Positions 1 through 12,021 of a DNA stretch of 64,000 nucleotides are shown here, piece after piece. Position 1 is the first letter of the stretch, and each line of letters begins with the position of its first letter. The position numbers were made by a program, and so were the translations under genes. Under the pieces are notes generated by a model, which worked only from the letters and a program-made list of their open reading frames with translations, had not been told where the DNA came from and made no database searches. Location of the stretch: assembly GCF_000635915.2 (NCBI RefSeq), contig NZ_CP015614.1:2091501-2155500 (forward strand). The letters run 5' to 3'. This stretch comes from Brevundimonas naejangsanensis. GTDB lineage: Bacteria > Pseudomonadota > Alphaproteobacteria > Caulobacterales > Caulobacteraceae.

Positions 1-668
1 TTCTTCACCTGGCTGGACAGGGCCGCCGCGCTCTCGACGCCCAGGAAGGCCCAGAAGATCACGGCCAGCGACGCCGGAACCGTCTTCATCAGCGGGTCGC
101 CCGCCGGGCTCCACGACGCTGCGAAGGTGTCGCCGCTGAAGGCGATGACGCCGGCGATGATGGCCAGGCCGATGGGGATCAGCCCCAACACCAGGGTGAT
201 CGCCCCGAAGCGCGCCGCCGTCTTCGACCCGGCCGCATAGGCCGCCGTGGTCAGCCAGATCAGCGCCAGATTGCTGAGCGCGCCCCACAGCGGCTCCTTC
301 AGCGCCGGAAAAAAGAAGGCCAGATAGCCGGTCCCCGCCACCGCCACGGCGACATTGCCGGTCAGACAGGCCGCCCAATAGGCCAGTCCCGTCTGATAGC
401 CCAGGAACCGCCCCAGACCGCGCCGGGCGAAATCCGACAGGCCGTCGGCCTCGGGCTGCATTCGCCCCAGACCGCCGAACACCAGCGCCAGGGTCACGGC
501 CCCGACGCCGCAGACGATCCAGCCGATCAGGCTGCTGCTGCCGGTCGGCGCTAAGGTGGCGGGCAGAAGATAGACGCCCGATCCGATCATATTGCCGGCC
601 ACCACCAGGGCGGCCAGACCCCAGCCGATGCGGCGCGACGGTTCAGGCAGGACGTCCAGTTGGCTCAT
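1..668 (-). CDS. APC-family amino acid permease (C-terminus missing at window edge)
   Basis: Inner-membrane amino acid/polyamine transporter of the APC superfamily. About 222 N-terminal residues are visible and the rest lies beyond the left edge. The start is the ATG at 668, with an AAAGGG-type ribosome site just upstream. Residues ~20-35 read GNMIGSGVYLLPA, the glycine-rich broken first helix typical of the family, and several further hydrophobic helices follow. It starts 9 nt after the stop of the upstream SDR gene, so the two are probably co-transcribed. The substrate cannot be told from this part. Confidence 0.8.
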   Translation of the reverse strand, partial: MSQLDVLPEPSRRIGWGLAALVVAGNMIGSGVYLLPATLAPTGSSSLIGWIVCGVGAVTLALVFGGLGRMQPEADGLSDFARRGLGRFLGYQTGLAYWAACLTGNVAVAVAGTGYLAFFFPALKEPLWGALSNLALIWLTTAAYAAGSKTAARFGAITLVLGLIPIGLAIIAGVIAFSGDTFAASWSPAGDPLMKTVPASLAVIFWAFLGVESAAALSSQVK

Positions 669-677
669 ACGCGCCCT

Positions 678-1391
678 TTACTCGGGAATTCGCGCGCTGT
701 CCCATGCGAATACGCCGCCGCTGTCGGCCGGCGTCAGCCCCTCGATCACCGTCAGCAGGCTGGCGGCGGAAAAGGCGGGCGAGAATAGCTTCTCGGGCTT
801 GACCCCGCGCTGGAAGGGCGCGCTCAGGGCCGTGTCCACCGTGCCCGGATGCAGGCCCGCGACCACCGCCTGCGGATGGGTGCGCGCCAGTTCCACCGAC
901 AGGGTCTTCAGGATCATGTTCAGCGCCGCCTTGGACGCGCGATAGCTGTGCCAGCCGCCCAGCCGGTTATCGCCGATTGACCCGACCCGCGCCGACAGGG
1001 CCGCGAACACCGCCCGCTCGTCGCGCGGCAGCAAGGGCAAGAAGTGACGCGCCGCCAAAGCCGGCCCCACGGCGTTGATCCGATAGTCGCGCATCAGATG
1101 CTCCGCCGACAACTCGCGCCAGCTCCGTTCGGGCGTCTGGCCGGAGTGCAGCACCCCGGTCGCCACGATGACCAGGGTCGGCGCAGGACCCCCGGCGATG
1201 CGCGCGGCGGCGGCGGCCATGCTGGCCTCGTCCTCCAGATCCAGATAGCCGTGCGTCACGCCCTCGATGGGCGCCGCCGGCGTACGCGACAGGCCGTGCA
1301 CCACGCGGTCGCCCGCCTGACCCAGCTGCTGCGCCAGCGCCCTCCCCACGCCGCCCGACACCCCCACGATGATCGCCGAACCCGTCCTCAT
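678..1391 (-). CDS. Short-chain dehydrogenase/reductase (SDR)
   Basis: NAD(P)-dependent oxidoreductase of 237 aa, within the classical SDR size range. The N-terminus carries the dinucleotide-binding glycine motif GVSGGVG (~residues 9-15). The catalytic region has a Ser in AALSARVGS and the YxxxK pair in WHSYRASKAALNM. It resembles the CsgA/C-factor-like cytosolic SDR subgroup, but the substrate is unknown. The ATG at 1391 follows a purine-rich AAAGGCGAAAG stretch. It is the first gene of an apparent two-gene unit with the permease downstream. Confidence 0.82.
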   Translation of the reverse strand: MRTGSAIIVGVSGGVGRALAQQLGQAGDRVVHGLSRTPAAPIEGVTHGYLDLEDEASMAAAAARIAGGPAPTLVIVATGVLHSGQTPERSWRELSAEHLMRDYRINAVGPALAARHFLPLLPRDERAVFAALSARVGSIGDNRLGGWHSYRASKAALNMILKTLSVELARTHPQAVVAGLHPGTVDTALSAPFQRGVKPEKLFSPAFSAASLLTVIEGLTPADSGGVFAWDSARIPE

Positions 1392-1524
1392 GTCTTTCGC
1401 CTTTCGCGCGCGCCTGTCTCCGGAAATACGCCGCTGAACCGTCTCTGGACCGATGACGCCCTACCTTCGCCATCCACGCGGGTTTAGGAAGCAGGCAGCC
1501 CCCTCGCGCCTGGACGACGCCCCC

Positions 1525-2223
1525 ATGAGCATCACCACGGTCGGCCTCGATGCCGACGACACCCTCTGGCACAATGAGACTCTCTTCCGCCTCAGCCAGA
1601 AGCGGTTCGCCGAACTGCTGGCCGACCATGCCGAAGAGCCGGTGATGATGGACCGCCTGGCGCAGGTCGAACGGCGCAACCTTCGTCTTTACGGCTACGG
1701 CGTGAAGGGCTTCACCCTGTCGATGCTGGAGACGGCGATGGAGCTGTGCGACGGCTCGGCCCCGCCCCACATCGTGCGGGAAATCCTGGCCGCCGGGCGC
1801 GAAATGCTGGTCCACCCGGTCGAGACCCTGCCTGGCGTCGCCGAGACGGTCGCCGATCTGTCGACGCGCTACCGCCTCATTCTGATCACGAAGGGCGACC
1901 TGATGGACCAGGAACGCAAGCTCGCCGCCTCAAGACTGGGCGACTACTTCTCGGGCGTCGAAATTGTGTCGGAAAAGGACCGGGGAACTTACCAAACTGT
2001 ATTTTCCCGTCACGGCGTCGCCCCCGCCGACGCCGCAATGGTCGGCAATTCCATTCGATCGGACGTGTTGCCCGCCATCGAGGCCGGCGCCTGGGGAATC
2101 CATATCCCATACCCGATCACATGGGCGCACGAGCTGGCCGAAGCCCCCGAAGGCCATCCTCGTTTCGTCAGCCTGAGCCGTTTCGATGAAGTGTCAGACT
2201 GGCTTCAGACAGTCGACCCATAA
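1525..2223 (+). CDS. HAD-family hydrolase (phosphatase-like)
   Basis: Cytosolic HAD-superfamily phosphohydrolase of 232 aa from the ATG at 1525. Longer in-frame starts from 1453 exist, but the recognisable fold begins right after this ATG. Motif I is DADDT (nucleophile and acid/base Asp), motif II lies in LILITKGD, the Lys of motif III is in SEKDRGTY, and motif IV is in VGNSIRSD. A helical cap lies between motifs I and II. The substrate is unknown. It is divergent from the SDR gene and upstream of a TonB-dependent receptor, with no functional link visible. Confidence 0.82.
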   Translation: MSITTVGLDADDTLWHNETLFRLSQKRFAELLADHAEEPVMMDRLAQVERRNLRLYGYGVKGFTLSMLETAMELCDGSAPPHIVREILAAGREMLVHPVETLPGVAETVADLSTRYRLILITKGDLMDQERKLAASRLGDYFSGVEIVSEKDRGTYQTVFSRHGVAPADAAMVGNSIRSDVLPAIEAGAWGIHIPYPITWAHELAEAPEGHPRFVSLSRFDEVSDWLQTVDP

Positions 2224-2446
2224 CCAGGTTACCCGGCCCACTTTCAAACATAGTTCGCCCCATTTGTTACAACAACGTGCCGCTATCTCGTCATTATTGG
2301 ACAGATTTCGTCCCAAATTTGCAACACGGCAACATTACCGTCGTACTTCGGCCCTCATGCGAGCGATGCAACTTGACCTCATCTGGTTGAGGCAATCCTG
2401 TGGCGGATCATGGTTCGTACCGTGTCGCAATGTGAGGCTTAACTGT

Positions 2447-5400
2447 ATGCGTATTACCCGCTCCCGTTTGCTGGGCAGCACTGTTCTGATCAGCGCCATC
2501 GCCGCCGCTGGCGTTGCTTCGGCCCAGGTCGCTGAACAGCCCGCGTCGGACGCCCAAGCCACTGAAGTCGGCGAAATCGTCGTCACCGGTTCGCGTATCC
2601 GTCGTAGCGCCGCCAACGCGCCGACCCCGATCATCCAGGTTACGCAGGAAGAGATCCTGTCGACCGGCCAGACCAGCCTGATCGACTACCTGGCCACCAT
2701 CCCGGCTCTGCAGAACTCGACGGTGCCGTCCGACACCACCGGCTCCAGCCTGAACACCGGCGGCCTGTCGCTGGCCAACCTGCGCTCGCTGGGCGCCAAC
2801 CGCACCCTGACGCTGGTCGACGGTCGTCGCCACGTCGGCTCTTCGGGCGGCGAACTGTCGGTCGACGTCGACGCCATCCCGCGTCTGCTGATCCAGAACG
2901 TCGAGATCATCACCGGCGGCGCTTCGTCGGTCTACGGCGCCGACGCCGTTTCGGGCGTGCTGAACTTCATCCTCAAGAAGGATTTCGAAGGCCTGGAGAT
3001 CGACGCCAACTACGGCCAGATCAACGACAACGGCGAAGCCACCCGCCGCATCTCGGGCCTGATCGGCAAGAACTTCTTCGACGACCGTCTGAACGTCTAT
3101 GCTCACGCCGAGTATGAGAAGATCGACAACGTCGACTCGATGGACATCGACTGGATCCGTCGCGGCCCGGCCCGCCTGGCCATCGACGCCGACCCGACGA
3201 ACAATTCGTATGACGGCCGTCTGGACGCGCAGGTCTTCTACGGCCTGAACCGCCTGGACATCCTGCCGTGGGGTCAGACCACCCTGGCAAACCTGCAGCG
3301 TCCCAGCGACCTGACCAACCCGAACGTCCCGTACCAGAACTGCTTCTCGGACGGCGACTTCACCTACGCCGCCAACTGCTACGGCATCATGCCGGGCAAG
3401 ACCTTCGTCTATGACGGCGGCGCGGCCCGTGAAGCCAACTTCGGTCAACGCGTCGGCAACGTCGGCATCAACCGCCCGTACAACATCGGCGGCGACGGCA
3501 TGCCGATCGGCGAAGTCGCCGGCTACAGCCGCATTCCGGCCTCGGAATCGCAGCGCTATCAGGTCGGGACCAACTTCAAGGTCACCGACTCGATCAACTT
3601 CCACGCCTCGGCCAAATACATCACCGAGGAAACCTTCATGCGCGGCCAGCCGACGTTCTTCGACGTCGACCTGGACAACGATTCCTATGGGGCCGGCGAG
3701 ACGAACTCGATCTGGGCCACCTCGGCCTTCGACCTGCGCTGGGACGACAACGCCTTCCTGCCGCAGTCGATGAAGAGCGCGATCGCCAACAACAAGATCG
3801 ACATCTACGCCCCGCCGACGGCCCAGAACGCCGGCGAGCTGATCGGTTCGCAAGCCCTGCCGATCGCGCGTCACAGCTTCTTCGGTCCCGAGCGTTCGCA
3901 GAAGAACACCCGCGACCTGCAGCGCTACGTCGTCGGCTTCGACGGCGACCACGGCCCGATCGGCTTCGCCAAGTCCCTGTCGTGGGATCTGGGCTACACC
4001 TACGGCAAGGTCGAGATCGAAAACATCGAGCGTGGCGTGGACGTGCAGCGCATGGCCCTGGCCGCTGACGCCGTGGTCGACACGACGGGCCTGCTGGGCT
4101 CCGCCGGCGCCGTCGTCTGCCGTTCGGCCCTGCTGAATGCGCGCGGCGTGCCGATGCGTGAGGTCAACGAAAAGGGCCAGGTCATCCAGGCTGGTCTGTA
4201 TGACCCGGTCCGTGGCGGCGACCTGCGTGAAACCGAGTATGGCCGCAACGCCATCGCCCAGTGCACCCCGCTGAACATCTTCGGCGCCGGCAACCAGTCG
4301 GCCGAAGCTCTGGACTACGTGGACGCCTTCGTCCGCGTCGAGGAAATGAACGAGCAGCACCAGCTCCTCGGCTCGATCTCGACCGAGCTGTGGGACTTCT
4401 GGGGTGCCGGCAACCTGGGCTTCGCCTTCGGCGGCGAATGGCGCAAGGAAACCACCTCGGCCGTCGGCCGCAGCTCCACGGCCGGCGACCGCCTGCTGTT
4501 CCTGAACACCGGCGCCGACTTCCCGGAAGTCAGCTATGAGTCCAAGGAACTGTTCGCGGAAGTCTCCGTGCCGCTGTTCCGCGACTCCTTCATGGGCGAA
4601 TACGCTGAGCTGAGCGGCTCGTACCGCTGGGCCGACTATTCGACCGTCGGCAACGTCGACGTTTACGGCGTGAACCTGGTTTACCGTCCGATCCGCGATC
4701 TGACCTTCAAGACCAGCTTCAACACTTCGGTCCGCGTGCCGAACCTGGGTGAGAACTACTCGCCCTACGGCCAGACGTTCGCCAACAACTTCAGCGACCC
4801 CTGCGCCACGGCCAACATCGCGAATCTGGACGACCAGGAGATCAAGGCCAACCGCGTGAAGAACTGTACGGCCCTGGCCGCACAGCAGGGCCTGTCGTTC
4901 GACTTCGCCGGCGCAACCGCCACCAACACCGACGACTTCCGTCCGAACTACACCTCGGGCATCGCCGGCGTCTCGGGCGGCAACCCGGACCTGAAGCCGG
5001 AAGAGTCGGAATCCTTCACCTTCTCGACCGTCTATCAGCCGAGCTACGTCCCGGGCCTGACCCTGTCGCTGGATTACTATGAAATCCGCATCGACAAGGT
5101 CATCGCCGCCGTGTCGGCCGCCGGCATCGCCGCCAACTGCGTGAGCGGCGCCGAACTGAACATGGACGCCTGTAACTCGATCTTCCGCAACAACCCGAAC
5201 ATTCCGTTCGGCATGGGCGCCCCCTCGGGCGATCCCATCGGCGGCTTCATCGAGCGTTCGTTCAACTACGCGGCCCTGGAAACCCGCGGTCTGGACTTCG
5301 GCGCCAACTATTCGTGGGACACTGCGGATTGGGGCAAGAACTGGGGCTCCTTCGACTGGCGTCTGCAAGGCTCGTGGCTGATCGAGCAGAAGCAGTACCT

Positions 5401-5806
5401 GAACGAGGCGGATCCGTCGGACTACAACGAACTGGCGGCCAGCATCGGCCTGAGCGGCACCAACGCCTACCCGCGCGTCCGCATGGCCTCGTCGCTGTCC
5501 TGGCGTCCGAACGACATCTGGAACGTGAACTGGACCGCCGACTGGCAGTCCGCCACCAACATCGTCCGCGCCCGCGACTTCGTGAACAACGCGGACTCGC
5601 GTCTGGCCGACCAGATGGACACCGGCAACTTCGTCCGTCACGATCTGACCGTGCGTTACAACGTGCGTGAAGACCTGACGCTGCGCGCCGGCGTGGTGAA
5701 CCTGTTTGACGCCGAACAGCGCGACATCCTGGGCACCACCATCTACTCCAACTTCGACCCGTACGGCCGTCGCTTCTTCGTCGGCCTGAACTTCCGTCCC
5801 TTCTAA
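2447..5806 (+). CDS. TonB-dependent outer-membrane receptor
   Basis: Large outer-membrane active-transport barrel of 1119 aa from the ATG at 2447; further in-frame codons upstream to 2186 look non-coding. Residues 1-26 form a signal peptide ending GVASA. A TonB-box-like EIVVTGSRI (~43-51) is followed by a plug domain (to ~170), with GGASSVYGADAVSGVLNF as the typical plug end. The protein ends in Phe (FVGLNFRPF), as expected for BAM-inserted barrels. At >1100 aa it belongs to the large receptors common in Caulobacterales, and the substrate is not deducible. The 223-nt upstream gap is relatively AT-rich and contains a small dyad, CCTCA-N6-TGAGG, at 2377-2392. A terminator follows. Confidence 0.92.
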   Translation: MRITRSRLLGSTVLISAIAAAGVASAQVAEQPASDAQATEVGEIVVTGSRIRRSAANAPTPIIQVTQEEILSTGQTSLIDYLATIPALQNSTVPSDTTGSSLNTGGLSLANLRSLGANRTLTLVDGRRHVGSSGGELSVDVDAIPRLLIQNVEIITGGASSVYGADAVSGVLNFILKKDFEGLEIDANYGQINDNGEATRRISGLIGKNFFDDRLNVYAHAEYEKIDNVDSMDIDWIRRGPARLAIDADPTNNSYDGRLDAQVFYGLNRLDILPWGQTTLANLQRPSDLTNPNVPYQNCFSDGDFTYAANCYGIMPGKTFVYDGGAAREANFGQRVGNVGINRPYNIGGDGMPIGEVAGYSRIPASESQRYQVGTNFKVTDSINFHASAKYITEETFMRGQPTFFDVDLDNDSYGAGETNSIWATSAFDLRWDDNAFLPQSMKSAIANNKIDIYAPPTAQNAGELIGSQALPIARHSFFGPERSQKNTRDLQRYVVGFDGDHGPIGFAKSLSWDLGYTYGKVEIENIERGVDVQRMALAADAVVDTTGLLGSAGAVVCRSALLNARGVPMREVNEKGQVIQAGLYDPVRGGDLRETEYGRNAIAQCTPLNIFGAGNQSAEALDYVDAFVRVEEMNEQHQLLGSISTELWDFWGAGNLGFAFGGEWRKETTSAVGRSSTAGDRLLFLNTGADFPEVSYESKELFAEVSVPLFRDSFMGEYAELSGSYRWADYSTVGNVDVYGVNLVYRPIRDLTFKTSFNTSVRVPNLGENYSPYGQTFANNFSDPCATANIANLDDQEIKANRVKNCTALAAQQGLSFDFAGATATNTDDFRPNYTSGIAGVSGGNPDLKPEESESFTFSTVYQPSYVPGLTLSLDYYEIRIDKVIAAVSAAGIAANCVSGAELNMDACNSIFRNNPNIPFGMGAPSGDPIGGFIERSFNYAALETRGLDFGANYSWDTADWGKNWGSFDWRLQGSWLIEQKQYLNEADPSDYNELAASIGLSGTNAYPRVRMASSLSWRPNDIWNVNWTADWQSATNIVRARDFVNNADSRLADQMDTGNFVRHDLTVRYNVREDLTLRAGVVNLFDAEQRDILGTTIYSNFDPYGRRFFVGLNFRPF

Positions 5807-5831
5807 AGGACGGACGAGGTTTGAAACTCTG

Positions 5832-5860
5832 GGGGCGGTCCTTACGGGCCGCCCCTTTTT
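5832..5860 (+). terminator. Rho-independent terminator of the TonB-receptor gene
   Basis: GGGGCGG (5832-5838) pairs with CCGCCCC (5849-5855), and a run of T follows. It lies 26 nt after the receptor stop codon. Confidence 0.85.
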
Positions 5861-6021
5861 CTTGTGCGCTCGGGGGGATAAGCCCTTGCCCCCCGGCCCC
5901 CTCCTCTCTAAACGGGCCGCTTAACCGACAACCCGAACGGATCGGCCGCGACAGCGCTCGCGCCCGGCCGTCTGCGCGCGTGGAGACCGCCGCCCTGACC
6001 AGTCATGAAGAAAAGGACGCC

Positions 6022-6300
6022 ATGGTGCGCGCCGCGCTCGCAGAGCAGGGCGACAGCGGGATCACCCCGCGCCATACGCTGTTCTACTTCTACGGCGAGG
6101 AAGAGGCGCACGGCGACCTGTGCGAGGTGGCCCGCCGTGCGGGCTTCCTGACGCGGGGCCAGGGCGACATGACCGTCCTGGAGACCACCATGCCGGTCGA
6201 CGAGGCGTCGTTTTCGCCTGTGTCGGCCATGATGCAAACCTGGGCCGCGGCCTTCCAGCTCGACTACGACGGCTGGGAGTGCGCGGTCGTGACGAACTGA
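6022..6300 (+). CDS. RraB-like small protein (ribonuclease E inhibitor family)
   Basis: Small cytosolic protein of 92 aa resembling the RraB/ribonuclease E inhibitor family by the core HTLFYFYGEEE, a conserved LETT segment and the tail YDGWECAVVTN. The assignment is from memory of family sequences. The ATG at 6022 has AAGGA four nt upstream, which is short spacing. An in-frame GTG at 5980 would add 14 residues and may be the true start, because homologues usually have a short extension before the RAAL..GDSG segment. It ends 10 nt before carB and is probably co-transcribed with it, although no functional tie to pyrimidine synthesis is known. Confidence 0.6.
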   Translation: MVRAALAEQGDSGITPRHTLFYFYGEEEAHGDLCEVARRAGFLTRGQGDMTVLETTMPVDEASFSPVSAMMQTWAAAFQLDYDGWECAVVTN

Positions 6301-6310
6301 GTAGACGCCG

Positions 6311-9610
<3,300 letters not shown>

Positions 9611-9636
9611 GATCAGGCTCAGTCCTGAACCAGAAA

Positions 9637-9668
9637 GCCCCCGCCGAGCGATCGTCGGGGGCCTTTTC
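9637..9668 (+). terminator. Rho-independent terminator of carB
   Basis: GCCCCCG (9637-9643) pairs with CGGGGGC (9656-9662), followed by CTTTTCC. It lies 26 nt after the carB stop. Confidence 0.85.
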
Positions 9669-9671
9669 CTT

Positions 9672-9716
9672 TCCTCCCCATTTCATGGGGAGGGGGACCG
9701 CGAAGCGGTGGAGGGG
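9672..9716. repeat. Two-hairpin palindromic intergenic element (copy 1)
   Basis: A 45-nt element with two small hairpins: CCCCAT-TTC-ATGGGG, then ACCGC-GAA-GCGGT. The same element occurs in reverse orientation at 50181-50225. The differing bases are compensatory: CCCCAC-ATC-GTGGGG and ACCAC-GAA-GTGGT there. Confidence 0.75.
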
Positions 9717-9740
9717 CGGCTTCACGCGCTTCCCCCCACC

Positions 9741-9810
9741 GCCTTCCGCCTTCCGCCTTCCGCCTTCCGCCTTCCGCCTTCCGCCTTCCGCTTTCCGCTT
9801 TCCGCTTTCC
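9741..9810. repeat. Heptanucleotide tandem repeat, 10 copies
   Basis: Seven copies of GCCTTCC followed by three copies of GCTTTCC, head to tail without interruption. It is intergenic, between the carB terminator and a long inverted repeat. Short perfect units like this are prone to slipped-strand length change. Confidence 0.95.
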
Positions 9811-9920
9811 GCCGTCATCCTCGGGCTTGACCCGAGGATCCAGTGCAGCGCCGCGCTCTTCCTTGCCGACTTCATGCAGGCGGACGGCTGGATCCTCGGG
9901 TCAAGCCCGAGGATGACGGC
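9811..9920. repeat. Perfect 32-bp inverted-repeat doublet
   Basis: Arms 9811-9842 and 9889-9920 are exact reverse complements over 32 bp, separated by 46 bp. Each arm is itself a hairpin, CCTCGGG-CTTGA-CCCGAGG. This class of sequence (GATCCTCGGGTCAAGCCCGA core) is a familiar dispersed alphaproteobacterial palindrome. It sits in front of the M20 gene, so that gene's promoter probably lies between 9921 and 9980. Confidence 0.9.
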
Positions 9921-9995
9921 GGGGAACGCCCTTCCCCGGTTGCCCGATCCCCACCAGCGGCTAAGGTCGTGCGTGACATTGGAGGGGACGCCATC

Positions 9996-11312
9996 ATGAA
10001 GAAGACCACGCTCACCGCCGTTATGGCCGCCGTTCTGGCCGCAGGCGCCGCGCCCGCCGTGGCGCAGGACGCCGCCCTGAAGGCTGCCGTCAAGGCCGAC
10101 TACGACGCCAACCTCGGCGCCCTGTTCGACCACTTCCACCGCAACCCCGAGCTGTCGGGTCTCGAAGTCCAGACTGCGGCCCGCATGGCGCAGGAGTTGC
10201 GCGCTCTCGGCTATGAGGTCGCCACCGGCGTCGGCGGCACGGGCGTGGTCGCCGTCCTGCGCAACGGCCCCGGCCCCACGGTCATGATCCGCGCCGACAT
10301 GGACGGCCTGCCGGTCGAGGAGAAGTCGGGCCTCGCCAACGCCTCCACCGCCCGTCAGGTCGACACCGACGGGGTGGAGAAGCCCGTCATGCACGCCTGC
10401 GGCCACGACGTGCACATCACCGCCCTGGTCGGCACGGCGCGCCAGATGCAGGCGCGCAAGGCCAACTGGTCCGGCACTTTGGTCCTGGTCGCCCAGCCGG
10501 CCGAGGAACGCATCTTCGGCGCCCGCGCCATGGTGCAGGACGGCCTCTACTCCCGCTTCCCCAAGCCGGACTACGCCCTGGCCTTCCACGTCTCGTCCGA
10601 CACGCCGACGGGCCGGATCGGCGTGCCGCTGGGCATCACCTCGTCCAGTTCGGACAGCGTGGACATCGCCGTGCACGGCGTCGCCACCCACGGCGCCTCC
10701 CCGCACCTGGGGGTCGATCCGATCTTGGTCGCCTCGCATATCGTGGTCGCGCTGCAATCCCTGCGCAGCCGCGAGACCAGCCCGCTGGAGGGCGCCGTGG
10801 TCACGGTCGGCGCCATCAAGGGCGGCATCAAGCACAACATCATCTCCGACCGCGTCGACATGCAGCTGACCGTACGCTCGGACAGCCCCGAAGTTCGCGC
10901 CAAGCTGCTGGACGGCATCGACCGCATCTCGGCGAACACCGCCCGCGCCCTGGGCGTGCCCGAAGACAAGCTGCCGACCGTCGTGCGATCGCCGCTGGAA
11001 AACACGCCGCCCACCATCAATGACGCCGAGACGGCCGCCCGCGTCCGCGAGGCCCTGACGGCGGGTCTGGGCGATGGCGTCCTGATCGACAATCCGCGCA
11101 CCGGCATGGGCGCCGAGGACTTCGCCGAGTTCGTCACCCCGGAACTGGGGGTGAAGGGCGTCTACTTCCGCGTCGGCGGCACTCCGGCCGATCAGGTCAA
11201 AGGCGCGCCGGGCCACCACTCAGGCCTGTTCCGCATCACGCCCGAGCCCGCCGTCACCCTGGGCGTCGAGGGCTCGGTCCTGGCCGCCGAGGCCCTGATG
11301 CCGAAACGGTAA
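9996..11312 (+). CDS. Secreted M20 family amidohydrolase/metallopeptidase
   Basis: A 438-aa M20D-type amidohydrolase of the hippurate/IAA-amino acid hydrolase kind, expected to hydrolyse N-acyl amino acids using two metal ions. The chosen ATG (9996) has GGAGGGG upstream and opens a signal peptide (residues 1-23, ending PAVAQ). The longer in-frame reading from 9843 runs through the inverted repeat and is not credible. Metal-site motifs visible are HACGHDVH, RADMDGLPVEE and the QPAEE Glu pair. A dimerisation domain lies in the middle (GVATHGASPHLGVDP). The natural substrate is unknown. Confidence 0.87.
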   Translation: MKKTTLTAVMAAVLAAGAAPAVAQDAALKAAVKADYDANLGALFDHFHRNPELSGLEVQTAARMAQELRALGYEVATGVGGTGVVAVLRNGPGPTVMIRADMDGLPVEEKSGLANASTARQVDTDGVEKPVMHACGHDVHITALVGTARQMQARKANWSGTLVLVAQPAEERIFGARAMVQDGLYSRFPKPDYALAFHVSSDTPTGRIGVPLGITSSSSDSVDIAVHGVATHGASPHLGVDPILVASHIVVALQSLRSRETSPLEGAVVTVGAIKGGIKHNIISDRVDMQLTVRSDSPEVRAKLLDGIDRISANTARALGVPEDKLPTVVRSPLENTPPTINDAETAARVREALTAGLGDGVLIDNPRTGMGAEDFAEFVTPELGVKGVYFRVGGTPADQVKGAPGHHSGLFRITPEPAVTLGVEGSVLAAEALMPKR

Positions 11313-11319
11313 AGGCTGA

Positions 11320-11344
11320 TGAACCGGGCAGCGTCCTGGTCGTT
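11320..11344 (+). promoter_or_regulatory. Possible EcfG-type promoter (near-consensus)
   Basis: TGAAC at 11320-11324, a 16-nt spacer, then CGTT at 11341-11344. It matches the alphaproteobacterial general-stress sigma consensus GGAAC-N16-CGTT except for the first G. It ends 38 nt before the ATG of the 68-aa gene. Confidence 0.35.
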
Positions 11345-11382
11345 GAGGCAGGAACATTCCCTTTACGTCCGGAGACGCGCCC

Positions 11383-11589
11383 ATGTTCCTGCCTAGCCTG
11401 CCGACCCTGGTGAGCAGTCTGCTGTTGTCGCGTCGCGGCCGCGCGATGATGGGCCGCCACATGGGCAAGATCGCTCTGGCGGGGATAGCCTGGCAGTTGT
11501 GGAAGCGCCGTCGCGGCTCCGTTGAAGACGCGCCTGCGGTCAAGGCGGCCCCCGCGTCGCGTCGTCGATCACGCAAGCCCCGGCGCTGA
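11383..11589 (+). CDS. Small basic hypothetical protein
   Basis: A 68-aa protein of unknown function. The N-terminal half is hydrophobic to amphipathic (FLPSLPTLVSSLLLSRRGR, then MGKIALAGIAWQLW), and the C-terminal third is strongly basic (SRRRSRKPRR). A purine stretch CGGAGACG precedes the ATG. It could be membrane-associated or nucleic-acid-binding. A near-match EcfG-type promoter lies about 40 nt upstream, suggesting stress control. No family recognised. Confidence 0.6.
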   Translation: MFLPSLPTLVSSLLLSRRGRAMMGRHMGKIALAGIAWQLWKRRRGSVEDAPAVKAAPASRRRSRKPRR

Positions 11590-11631
11590 CCTCAGTCGCA
11601 ACCCGGCGATCCGTGAGGCGTTAACATCCCC

Positions 11632-11832
11632 ATGCGCCTGTCTGTAATCCAAGTGATCGCGGCCCTGTTTTCGGCCGTCTGTTTCGTCATCGCCTTTATC
11701 GCGACGGGCGTCGCCGTCGTCTCCGGCGCCTTCATGCTCCTGGCGCTGGCGGCGCTGGGCTTTATCGCCTGGACCGCCCTGCGCCGCGCCTTCGGCAAGG
11801 ATCGTCTGCCACGGCCGCCGTCTAGCGAATAG
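11632..11832 (+). CDS. Small membrane protein, two predicted TM helices
   Basis: A 66-aa protein with two adjacent hydrophobic segments (residues ~4-24 and ~26-48) and a short charged tail (RRAFGKDRLPRPPSSE). No family recognised. It lies 42 nt after the preceding 68-aa gene in the same direction. A long hairpin at 11838-11869 begins just after the stop and may end the unit. Confidence 0.6.
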   Translation: MRLSVIQVIAALFSAVCFVIAFIATGVAVVSGAFMLLALAALGFIAWTALRRAFGKDRLPRPPSSE

Positions 11833-11837
11833 AAGGG

Positions 11838-11869
11838 GCGGCGAAGCGCGGCTTGCGCTTTCCCGCCGC
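11838..11869 (+). terminator. Hairpin after small membrane-protein gene, possible terminator
   Basis: GCGGCG-AAGCGC, a 5-nt loop, then GCGCTT-TCC-CGCCGC. This forms a 12-bp stem with a small bulge, but no T-tract follows. Confidence 0.4.
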
Positions 11870-12021
11870 GACGAACAACGTCCAGCGACCTGCCTGGCCC
11901 ATCTTGAGTTTGGGCGCGTGGCGCCCTACCTTCTTTGGCCGGTCACGCGACGCCCCCGTGGCCGCGGTGCACCAAACCGTCTCTCATCTGTCTTCGGGCG
12001 TAGCAAGAAACTCACGACACA

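Noticed and set aside
2408-5641. Long open frame (1077 codons) on the minus strand opposite the TonB-receptor gene
   Set aside because: High-GC shadow frame: low-complexity Val/Arg/Asp/Gly-rich, no domain, and the opposite strand holds a clear receptor gene.
9741-9810. Possible CRISPR array
   Set aside because: Units are 7 nt and directly adjacent, with no spacers and no cas genes nearby.
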